The notes under the pieces were generated by a model that did not search any database, was not told the origin of the DNA, and saw nothing but the letters and a program-made list of their open reading frames with translations. A stretch of DNA of 8,463 nt from JBNJDJ01 sp051744845 (GTDB lineage Bacteria > Bacillota > Clostridia > Peptostreptococcales > Acidaminobacteraceae), in assembly GCA_051744845.1 (NCBI GenBank), contig JBNJDJ010000073.1, positions 1 through 8,463 on the forward strand, in the 5' to 3' direction. The position numbers and the translations under genes are program-made. Positions 1 through 5,115 of the stretch are shown here, in pieces; the stretch's first letter is position 1; each line of letters starts with the position of its first letter.

Positions 1-1014
1 AATGATATTTATAGATATCATGGCGAAGTGATTTTAACTAAAGGTTCAAAATTAAACCAAAGGTTATTAAATAGAATTAAAGATTTAGGTATAGATTATA
101 TATATATAAAAAGTGGAGCAGAATTTAATGAAAAAATAGAATATGATGATATTATTAACCCTAAAGTTAGAATTGATCTTGTGAAAAAATATAAAAATGC
201 TATAGATAGATTTAGTAGATTTATTGTGGATTATAAAAACGTTTCAAGATATCTAAGAGAAATAGATAAATTCGAAAAAAGTTTAGATTATATTGCTAAA
301 ACAATTATTAGAGAAACTCACACAAATTCTGATTTATCAGTTGTATCAATAAAAAGAAAAAATCTTTATAAATATGAACATATTATTGATACTAGTATTA
401 TAAGTTATATTTTAGGTAAAAATTGTGATAATCTTCCATATAAATTAAGATATGATTTGATAATTACTGCATTACTTATGGATCTATCTTTGTTTGTAAA
501 AGATGATATTTTATATGAAAAGCATATTGAAATAAGTCGTGATTTAGCAAAAGAACATACTAATTTTAACGCTAGAATTTTAAAAGCTATATTAGATCAT
601 CACGAACATTTTGATAGTAAAGCAGGTTTTCCTAAAGAAAATAAAAAACAAGATATTTCTTTAATTAGTAGGATCATAAAAGTAGCTCAAAAATATGATG
701 AAATCACTTCTACTAAACCACTTAAAGACAAAAAGTTAAATCATAATCACGAAGCATTTGAATATATAATGGGTCAAGGAAATCGAGAATTTGATATGGA
801 AATAGTTAGAATATTTGCTAGGAAAATGTCTCCTTATTCTAAAGGTATGTATGTTAAATTATCGAATGGTAAAAAAGGAATGATTTATGATACAATTAAA
901 AATTATCCGTTAAGGCCAGTAATAAAATTATTTAAAAACGATAAAGTTATTTCTTTAATTAAAGATAATTCAATTACTGTAAAAAAAGTAATATTTAGGA
1001 AAGAAAGCAACTAG
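1..1014 (+). CDS. HD-GYP-like protein with degenerate HD motif (5' end outside the window)
   Basis: The frame is open to the left edge (N-D-I-Y-R-Y-H-G-E precede the GTG at 28), so the GTG at 28 is an internal Val codon and the true start lies upstream; 337 residues are visible. Residues 1-38 match the segment that precedes many HD-GYP domains (DIY..G..I..KG, then LGIDYIYI). HD-GYP proteins are metal-dependent phosphodiesterases that usually degrade cyclic di-GMP. Counting from position 1, the metal-ligand pattern is H127, M160-D161 where HD is expected, H175, H200-H201 (in HHEHFDSKAGFP) and D233 (KYDEITS). The usual LLHDIGK is here LLMDLSL, so the His of the HD pair and the following Gly-Lys are gone, and the GYP segment reads GFP with one extra residue. 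Activity is therefore doubtful; a binding or scaffold role is possible. The TAG stop lies inside the ribosome binding site of the next gene, suggesting coupled translation. Confidence 0.85.
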   Translation, partial: NDIYRYHGEVILTKGSKLNQRLLNRIKDLGIDYIYIKSGAEFNEKIEYDDIINPKVRIDLVKKYKNAIDRFSRFIVDYKNVSRYLREIDKFEKSLDYIAKTIIRETHTNSDLSVVSIKRKNLYKYEHIIDTSIISYILGKNCDNLPYKLRYDLIITALLMDLSLFVKDDILYEKHIEISRDLAKEHTNFNARILKAILDHHEHFDSKAGFPKENKKQDISLISRIIKVAQKYDEITSTKPLKDKKLNHNHEAFEYIMGQGNREFDMEIVRIFARKMSPYSKGMYVKLSNGKKGMIYDTIKNYPLRPVIKLFKNDKVISLIKDNSITVKKVIFRKESN

Positions 1015-1022
1015 GAGGATAT

Positions 1023-1268
1023 ATGAAAAAAAAGTCTGTTATGACATTTCATTCTACACACGATGCATTGTCATTTGAGAGTTTATTAAAAAATAATAAT
1101 TTAGAAATAAAAATTATACCTGTACCACGAGAAATAAGTGCTTCGTGTGGTCTAGCAGCTAGGTTTAATTATGAAAAGTTAGAAGAAGTTATGGAAATGA
1201 TATCTGATGAGTTAGAATTTTCAGAAGCTTTTTTAAAAAATGGAGATGAATATGAAAAAATAAAGTAA
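1023..1268 (+). CDS. DUF3343 family protein (putative Se/S carrier-like)
   Basis: A small 81-residue protein. The segment PREISASCG (residues 35-43, with C42) matches the signature of the DUF3343 family, which Pfam describes as putative Se/S carrier-like; no reaction is established for it. The layout fits a single small alpha/beta domain: an N-terminal strand (SVMTF), a helix around residues 13-24, a second strand (IKIIPVP), the Cys-containing loop and a C-terminal helix. The start is well supported: AGGAGG at 1013-1018 sits four bases before the ATG, and this ribosome binding site overlaps the stop codon of the upstream HD-GYP-like gene, so the two form one operon. The stop codon runs into the terminator stem. 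The family assignment is recognised from memory of the motif; a persulfide or selenium carrier role is inference. Confidence 0.8.
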   Translation: MKKKSVMTFHSTHDALSFESLLKNNNLEIKIIPVPREISASCGLAARFNYEKLEEVMEMISDELEFSEAFLKNGDEYEKIK

Positions 1269-1295
1269 AAAAGTATTGATAAAACAATACTTTTT
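1268..1295. terminator. Bidirectional intrinsic terminator between DUF3343 and yjdM
   Basis: A perfect 11-bp stem (AAAAAGTATTG at 1268-1278 with CAATACTTTTT at 1285-1295) closes a 6-base loop, ATAAAA. T-rich sequence follows on both strands, so the hairpin can stop the HD-GYP-like/DUF3343 transcript from the left and the yjdM transcript from the right. The yjdM stop codon (1294-1296) lies inside it. Confidence 0.85.
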
Positions 1296-1644
1296 ATAAT
1301 TTTTTGACAAATTCTGATTTCAACTTCATAGCTCCAAAGCCATTTATTTTACAATCAATATTATGGTCTCCATCAATTAATTTAATGTTTTTAACAATCG
1401 TTCCTCTTTTCAAAACATTTGATGAACCATTGACTTTTAAATCTTTAATAATTGAAATATTATCTCCATCATTTAGTTCGTTACCATGCTTGTCTCTGAT
1501 GATGTTTTTCTTTTTTGCTTCTTTTTCTTTTTTTTCTTTAAGTTTAGCATTCCATTCAAAAAAACAATCTGGACAAATATATAAATGACCATCTGGATAT
1601 ACATATTCACATTCACATTTTGGACAATTTGGTATATTATTCAT
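1294..1644 (-). CDS. yjdM: Zinc-ribbon protein of the YjdM/PhnA family
   Basis: A 116-residue protein matching E. coli YjdM (formerly PhnA, about 111 residues) over its whole length. An N-terminal zinc ribbon has two Cys pairs, CPKC (residues 7-10) and CPDC (24-27), followed by a charged Lys/Glu linker (about 35-46) a little longer than in E. coli. The conserved C-terminal domain contains IIKDLKVNGSS, VKNIKL, GDHNIDCKI and the family ending MKLKSEFVKK. Despite the old name, a role in alkylphosphonate use is not supported for this family; its biochemical function is unclear. The start is the ATG at 1644-1642, with AGGAGG at 1655-1650 five bases upstream. The GTG two codons earlier overlaps that ribosome binding site and cannot be the start. 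The gene is monocistronic, with its own sigma-A promoter and a terminator shared with the convergent DUF3343 gene. Confidence 0.93.
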   Translation of the reverse strand: MNNIPNCPKCECEYVYPDGHLYICPDCFFEWNAKLKEKKEKEAKKKNIIRDKHGNELNDGDNISIIKDLKVNGSSNVLKRGTIVKNIKLIDGDHNIDCKINGFGAMKLKSEFVKKL

Positions 1645-1670
1645 TTTCACCTCCTAAATTAACAATATAA

Positions 1671-1699
1671 ATATTATTATTTTAAATCACATTTGTCAA
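1671..1699 (-). promoter_or_regulatory. Sigma-A promoter of yjdM
   Basis: Read on the minus strand, a consensus -35 TTGACA (1699-1694) is followed by a 17-base spacer and a -10 TAATAT (1676-1671). It ends 16 bases before the yjdM ribosome binding site and has no competing gene, so it is one of the clearest promoters in the window. Confidence 0.85.
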
Positions 1700-1701
1700 G
1701 A

Positions 1702-1740
1702 ATTAAAAAAACCTTATCTAGCAAATTGCTAAATAAGGTT
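1702..1740 (-). terminator. Intrinsic terminator of the GNAT gene
   Basis: The stem pairs AACCTTAT (1710-1717) with ATAAGGTT (1733-1740), then after one C/A mismatch TAGCA (1719-1723) with TGCTA (1727-1731) around a 3-base loop. Read on the minus strand it is followed by a T run (complement of the A run 1705-1710). The plus strand has no such T run, so it works for the minus-strand gene only. It lies between the GNAT stop codon and the yjdM promoter. Confidence 0.82.
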
Positions 1741-1749
1741 AAATAATAT

Positions 1750-2241
1750 TTAATTATTTAAATTTAGTTTCATAATATATCTTTCAACATTTTCGCCGTA
1801 TTCGTGTTTACTTTTTCTTTTAATTTTAAAACCTAGCTTGTTTTTATAAACATGAACTGCTGATTCGTTTTCTGGGTCAACTGTTAAGCTTATTTTTTCA
1901 AAATCATTGTTTCTAAGATGATTTGATATAATTTTTAAAAATTCTGTACCTAAACCTTTATTTTGATATTTTGTTTTGATACCAAAGTCAAATAAATAAA
2001 CTTCTCCTAGATCATCCCAGTCTCTCATCATAATAGATAATCCAATAATATCTTTAGATTTACCAGGTTCTTTTAAAACATATACATTACCATGTCTTAT
2101 TTGTGGAACAATTCCCCACTCATTCATACCTAAATCTCCAAAGATATTTTTTTCAAAATTAATTGCTTCTTTTAACATATCAGTATCATAATCAACTAGG
2201 TGATTAACTTCTAAATTATTTAAATCTTCAACATTGTTCAT
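1750..2241 (-). CDS. GNAT family N-acetyltransferase
   Basis: The 163 residues counted from the ATG at 2241 form one GNAT domain. It transfers an acetyl group from acetyl-CoA to an amine, but the substrate cannot be told from sequence. The pyrophosphate-binding loop is QNKGLG (residues 93-98) after the strand YLFDFGIKTKY; the C-terminal signature VDPENESAVHVYKNKLGF (121-138) is typical. The N-terminal half contains MNEWGIVPQIRHGNVYVLKE, a pattern I associate with a clostridial GNAT subgroup. The start is uncertain. The ATG at 2241 has no good ribosome binding site, whereas a perfect AGGAGG (2295-2290) lies upstream and the intervening 48 bases are open in the same frame. The next upstream in-frame stop lies beyond it. 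Translation may thus begin at an ATT or ATA codon around 2283-2289, adding 14-16 residues (LEFKKLDNISKNT). The gene appears to be transcribed alone and has its own terminator. Confidence 0.88.
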   Translation of the reverse strand: MNNVEDLNNLEVNHLVDYDTDMLKEAINFEKNIFGDLGMNEWGIVPQIRHGNVYVLKEPGKSKDIIGLSIMMRDWDDLGEVYLFDFGIKTKYQNKGLGTEFLKIISNHLRNNDFEKISLTVDPENESAVHVYKNKLGFKIKRKSKHEYGENVERYIMKLNLNN

Positions 2242-2280
2242 TGTATTCTTTGAAATATTGTCTAACTTTTTAAATTCTAA

Positions 2281-2295
2281 AATAATTATCCTCCT
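2281..2295 (-). promoter_or_regulatory. Strong ribosome binding site facing ATA/ATT codons, upstream of the GNAT gene
   Basis: On the minus strand AGGAGG (2295-2290) is followed by ATA ATT ATT TTA in the GNAT reading frame, with no ATG, GTG or TTG within normal spacing in any frame. The ATT at 2283-2281 lies six bases after the motif, an ideal distance for a non-standard AUU start. The alternatives are a lost start codon or a chance match. Confidence 0.5.
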
Positions 2296-2345
2296 AGATA
2301 TTATTTAAAACTTGTTTTCAATTTGAATGTTAGAAATATTATATA

Positions 2346-2376
2346 ATTATAATATCATCTATATATTTAAATGCAA
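2346..2376 (-). promoter_or_regulatory. Possible promoter of the GNAT gene (long spacer)
   Basis: On the minus strand TTGCAT (2376-2371) and a perfect TATAAT (2351-2346) are separated by 19 bases, longer than the preferred 17. The -10 lies about 50 bases before the AGGAGG motif. In DNA this AT-rich the match is suggestive only. Confidence 0.35.
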
Positions 2377-2392
2377 GTCTTAATTTAAGACT
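2376..2392. repeat. 17-base palindrome upstream of the GNAT gene
   Basis: AGTCTTAA and TTAAGACT are perfect inverted arms around a single T. It abuts the -35 of the possible GNAT promoter, where a dimeric repressor or activator could bind, but no regulator gene is adjacent and such palindromes are not rare in AT-rich DNA. The neighbouring bases, about 2393-2490, are almost pure A/T, and I see no gene, RNA or clear repeat in them. Confidence 0.35.
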
Positions 2393-2491
2393 ATTAAAAA
2401 AATAAATAATAAGACAAATCCATTTTAAAAAATTAAAACATAATATAATTTCCTTAATATAATTAAATATATAAAAAAATTAAATTAGTAT

Positions 2492-2520
2492 TTGACTTAT
2501 ATAAACGAGAGTTGTATTAT
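2492..2520 (+). promoter_or_regulatory. Sigma-A promoter of the argS T-box leader
   Basis: TTGACT (2492-2497), a 17-base spacer and TATTAT (2515-2520) predict a transcript starting around 2527, a few bases before the first pairing strand of the T-box stem I. Position and spacing agree with the leader, which supports the call. Confidence 0.78.
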
Positions 2521-2530
2521 AATAATAACT

Positions 2531-2763
2531 GAAATTAAATATAAATCGCTAAATTAGAAAGTAGGCAATAGGAGTTTTGAAGAGAGTTAAGGGTGCTGTG
2601 ATCTTAGCAAACAAGTATTGGTGAAACGTACTAATAGATTTTAATTGAAATAAGTAAATTAAATGGGTTGCTTCCATTATAAAGTTTAAAGTGAATGTTG
2701 GGCATTAAAAAGAGTGGCACCGCGGATATACGTCTCTTATAAAAGGGGCTTTTTTTATTTTTT
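2531..2763 (+). promoter_or_regulatory. T-box riboswitch, arginine type (CGU specifier)
   Basis: The diagnostic T-box sequence AGAGTGGCACCGCGG is at 2711-2725. Stem I can be folded by eye: AATTAAA (2533-2539) with TTTAATT (2640-2646); ATTAG (2553-2557) with CTAAT (2631-2635); an internal loop with AGTA (2560-2563) opposite GAA (2623-2625), as in the T-box loop E motif; CAATA (2566-2570) with TATTG (2616-2620); GTTT with AAAC; then the distal AGAGAG and a GTTAAG/CTTAGC hairpin with an 11-base loop (2592-2602). At the 3' end of the specifier loop sits CGT (2627-2629) followed by a purine, an arginine codon that matches the downstream argS. A small hairpin AATGG/CCATT (2662-2678) may be stem III; no stem II is obvious. 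The antiterminator pairs AAGAG (2710-2714) with CTCTT (2734-2738) and exposes TGGC for an uncharged tRNA ending in GCCA. When tRNA-Arg is charged, the terminator forms instead and argS is switched off. Confidence 0.94.
2732..2763 (+). terminator. Regulated terminator of the argS T-box
   Basis: GTCTCTT (2732-2738) pairs with AAGGGGC (2743-2749) around the loop ATAA, with two G-U pairs, followed by seven Ts, one A and six Ts. The 5' arm contains the CTCTT strand used by the antiterminator, so the two structures are mutually exclusive, as the T-box mechanism requires. The argS ribosome binding site begins just after it. Confidence 0.9.
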
Positions 2764-2776
2764 GAAGGAGGAAAAT

Positions 2777-4474
2777 ATGATTGATTTTAAAAAAGAAGTA
2801 GCAAAGTTGTTAGATGAAAATATTGAAAAACTTAAATACGATGAGATTTTAGATGTTGTGGAAGTACCTAAAGATACATCTATTGCTGATTATGCATTTC
2901 CATGTTTTACATTAGCACCAATTTTAAAGAATTCACCACAAAATATTGCTAAAGATATTTGTGAGTCTTTAGATACAAATGAAGTTTTTGAAAAAATAGA
3001 GGTAGTTAATGCATATATTAATTTTACTATCGATAAATCGTTTTTATCTAAGCAAGTAATTGAAGAAGTTTTAGAAAAAGAAGATGAATACGGTTCTTCT
3101 GATATAGGTGAAGGTAAAAATGTAGTAGTAGAGTACTCTTCAGTAAATATTGCTAAACCTTTCCATATGGGACATATTAGATCTACTATGATTGGTTATT
3201 CTATTAAAAAAATTTATGACTTTTTAGGTTATAATACAATAGGTATAAATCATTTAGGTGATTATGGGACTCAATTTGGAAAGTTAATAGTAGCATATAA
3301 GAAATGGGGAAATGATGAAGCAATCGAAGCTAATCCAATTCCTGAACTTTTAGATATATATGTTAAGTTTCATAATGAAGCTAAAGAAAACCCTGAACTA
3401 GAAGATGAAGCGAGAAAATGGTTTACTAAACTAGAAAATGGAGATAAGGAAGCATATGAAATTTGGAAGTGGTTTAGAGAAGTTAGTTTAAAAGAATTTA
3501 AAAGAGTATATAATATGCTAGGTGTAGAATTTGATTCTTATGCTGGTGAAAGTTTTTATTCTGATATGTTACCAGGTATTTTAGATGAGTTAAAAGAAAA
3601 AGATGTTTTAGTAGATGATGATGGGGCAGGTATAGTTAAATTAGAAGAATACGATATGCCAAATGCATTAATAACTAAAAGTGATGGTTCATCTTTATAT
3701 ATAACTAGAGACTTAGCAGCTGCAAAATATAGAAAAGAAGAATACGATTTTCATGAAAATATATATGTAGTTGGAGACCAACAAAATCTTCATTTTAAAC
3801 AATGGTTTAAAATAATCGAATTAATGGGTTATGACTGGGCTCAAGATTTAGAACATGTAAATTTTGGTATGGTAAGTTTAGAAGAAGGCTCTTTATCAAC
3901 AAGAGACGGTAGAGTTGTATTTTTAGAAGATGTATTGAAAAAAGCTGTTGAAAAGACTAAAGAAATAATTGAAAATAAAAATCCTGATTTAGACAATAAA
4001 GAACAAGTTGCTAAAGATGTAGGTATTGGAGCAGTTATTTATCAAGAACTTTCTAATAATAGAATAAAAGATTATAAATTTTCATGGGATTCAACACTGT
4101 CTTTTGAAGGTGAAACAGGACCTTATGTACAGTATTCTCATGCTAGAGCTTGTTCAATACTAGATAAGGTAGATGTTGAAATAAAAGATATTAATTATGA
4201 ACTTTTATCTGATGAAGTATCTAATGATTTATTAATTGCTATTTCTAAGTTTAATAATATTGTTAAGCGTGCAGCTGATAAAAAAGAACCTTCTATAATA
4301 ACTAGGTATATTACAAATTTAGCACAATTATTTAATAGATTTTATCAAGAAAATCCAATTATTGTTGATAATAAAGAATTAATGAAAGCCAGAGTTGCTT
4401 TAGTTAAAGCATTTAAGCATACTATAAAAAATGGACTTAACTTAATTGCACTTAAAGCACCGAGAGAAATGTAA
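2777..4474 (+). CDS. argS: Arginyl-tRNA synthetase
   Basis: A 565-residue class I synthetase that charges tRNA-Arg with arginine using ATP; the length is normal (about 550-580). The N-terminal tRNA D-loop-recognition domain is about residues 1-90. The catalytic domain carries the HIGH-type motif as HMGH (130-133, in KPFHMGHIRSTMIG), the conserved GDYGTQFGKL (161-170) and RDLAAAKYR (311-319). The C-terminal DALR anticodon-binding domain starts near 447 (GPYVQYSHARACSIL) and ends with the family-typical APREM. The KMSKS-equivalent loop reads SLSTRDG (372-378), without the usual first Lys, a variation known in ArgS. The start is the ATG at 2777 with AAGGAGG at 2765-2771. The longer frame back to the GTG at 2714 is an artefact, since it runs through the T-box antiterminator and terminator. 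Expression should rise when tRNA-Arg is uncharged. Confidence 0.98.
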   Translation: MIDFKKEVAKLLDENIEKLKYDEILDVVEVPKDTSIADYAFPCFTLAPILKNSPQNIAKDICESLDTNEVFEKIEVVNAYINFTIDKSFLSKQVIEEVLEKEDEYGSSDIGEGKNVVVEYSSVNIAKPFHMGHIRSTMIGYSIKKIYDFLGYNTIGINHLGDYGTQFGKLIVAYKKWGNDEAIEANPIPELLDIYVKFHNEAKENPELEDEARKWFTKLENGDKEAYEIWKWFREVSLKEFKRVYNMLGVEFDSYAGESFYSDMLPGILDELKEKDVLVDDDGAGIVKLEEYDMPNALITKSDGSSLYITRDLAAAKYRKEEYDFHENIYVVGDQQNLHFKQWFKIIELMGYDWAQDLEHVNFGMVSLEEGSLSTRDGRVVFLEDVLKKAVEKTKEIIENKNPDLDNKEQVAKDVGIGAVIYQELSNNRIKDYKFSWDSTLSFEGETGPYVQYSHARACSILDKVDVEIKDINYELLSDEVSNDLLIAISKFNNIVKRAADKKEPSIITRYITNLAQLFNRFYQENPIIVDNKELMKARVALVKAFKHTIKNGLNLIALKAPREM

Positions 4475-4476
4475 AT

Positions 4477-4514
4477 AAAAAAGCTATAAGGAAATTTCCT
4501 TATAGCTATTTTTT
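4477..4514. terminator. Bidirectional terminator between argS and the unknown minus-strand gene
   Basis: AGCTATAAGG (4482-4491) and CCTTATAGCT (4498-4507) are perfect inverted arms around AAATTT, which is itself self-complementary. An A run (4477-4481) and a T run (4509-4514) flank the stem, so it can end transcription from both sides. The stop codon of the convergent gene lies within the right arm. Confidence 0.9.
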
Positions 4515-5021
4515 CGTTTTAAAAGAAAAATCATCATTTAATACATCAGGATCCTTTTTATAATATACTCTATCTGATTTTTTCATAATATCCTTGATAG
4601 TATCTAAAATAGTATTGATTTCTTTATTTAGTTTATCTATTTCTTTATCTCCTAAATTATAATATAAATATAAGTCTTCAAAAACTCTTACAAGTTTAGA
4701 TATTTTATCATCTACTTCTATAAAGTCCTCGAAATTAGAACTTTTCATTGCATTTTTAAATTGCTCAATATCAATTTTTATTGCATTTACAATATTTTCT
4801 TCTTTATCATATGTCCCAATTTGTACAAAATAAGGTTTTATTCTCTCAAGTGTATATGTTTTATCTGGTTTTAAATGATAAATATATGTTATTTTATGAT
4901 CATTTATTTCGAAATTCACATAAAACATGATTCCTTGAATATCTATTACATTAGCACCAGCTTTTTCTAAATCGTTTTTACATACTTCATGGCGAATTAA
5001 ACGCGATGACATTATTGACAT
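4506..5021 (-). CDS. Hypothetical protein, 171 residues, unrecognised
   Basis: I do not recognise this protein. It has no signal peptide or membrane segment, so it is probably cytoplasmic. Residues about 22-75 look beta-rich, with alternating strands (ANVIDIQGIMFYVNFEI, KITYIYHL, YFVQIGTY). Residues about 80-147 look helical and heptad-like (LNKEINTILDTIKDIMKK), giving a possible coiled coil or helical bundle. The tail is short and charged. The only Cys is C14; there is no metal, nucleotide-binding or helix-turn-helix motif that I can see. The ATG at 5021 is preceded by GGGAGG (5031-5026) with a slightly short spacing of four bases, and the second ATG (codon 4) would be too far away. Composition and codon use match the neighbours. 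It is transcribed alone from its own extended -10 promoter and ends in the terminator shared with argS. Confidence 0.82.
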   Translation of the reverse strand: MSIMSSRLIRHEVCKNDLEKAGANVIDIQGIMFYVNFEINDHKITYIYHLKPDKTYTLERIKPYFVQIGTYDKEENIVNAIKIDIEQFKNAMKSSNFEDFIEVDDKISKLVRVFEDLYLYYNLGDKEIDKLNKEINTILDTIKDIMKKSDRVYYKKDPDVLNDDFSFKTKK

Positions 5022-5047
5022 ATAACCTCCCTAATCTTCATATTTTA

Positions 5048-5056
5048 ATTATAACA
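5048..5056 (-). promoter_or_regulatory. Extended -10 promoter of the 171-residue hypothetical gene
   Basis: On the minus strand TG (5056-5055), one base, then a perfect TATAAT (5053-5048) form an extended -10 element 17 bases before the GGGAGG ribosome binding site. No good -35 is visible at the usual distance, as is common for extended -10 promoters. Confidence 0.6.
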
Positions 5057-5085
5057 TATTTTAAATTTTATTAAATAAGATTTTA

Positions 5086-5094
5086 TGATATAAT
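5086..5094 (+). promoter_or_regulatory. Extended -10 promoter of the radical SAM operon
   Basis: TG (5086-5087), A, then a perfect TATAAT (5089-5094). The -35 region is weak (TTTTAT near 5066). A start around 5101 would give a leader of only about 15 bases, just enough for the ribosome binding site AAAGGA at 5102-5107. It is divergent from the promoter at 5048-5056, so the two may share a regulatory region. Confidence 0.65.
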
Positions 5095-5115
5095 TTCGTA
5101 GAAAGGATGAGATAA

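Noticed and set aside
28..30. GTG at 28 as the start of the HD-GYP-like gene
   Set aside because: No ribosome binding site precedes it, and the nine codons before it continue the family's N-terminal pattern to the window edge.
1304..1588. 94-codon open frame on the plus strand
   Set aside because: It is antisense to yjdM, which has clear homology and its own promoter and ribosome binding site. The predicted peptide is low-complexity (Phe/Ser/Leu-rich), as expected from the complement of Lys/Glu codons.
1645..1650. GTG start for yjdM two codons upstream
   Set aside because: The GTG overlaps the AGGAGG itself, so it has no spacing; the ATG at 1644 is five bases away.
2393..2490. Possible small RNA or short gene in the AT-rich stretch
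   Set aside because: There is no ribosome binding site with a start codon, no terminator hairpin with a T run, and no stable stem apart from the palindrome at 2376-2392.
2714..2776. Upstream extension of argS from a GTG at 2714
   Set aside because: It would translate the T-box sequence and the terminator hairpin. The ATG at 2777 has a strong ribosome binding site and gives the normal ArgS N-terminus.
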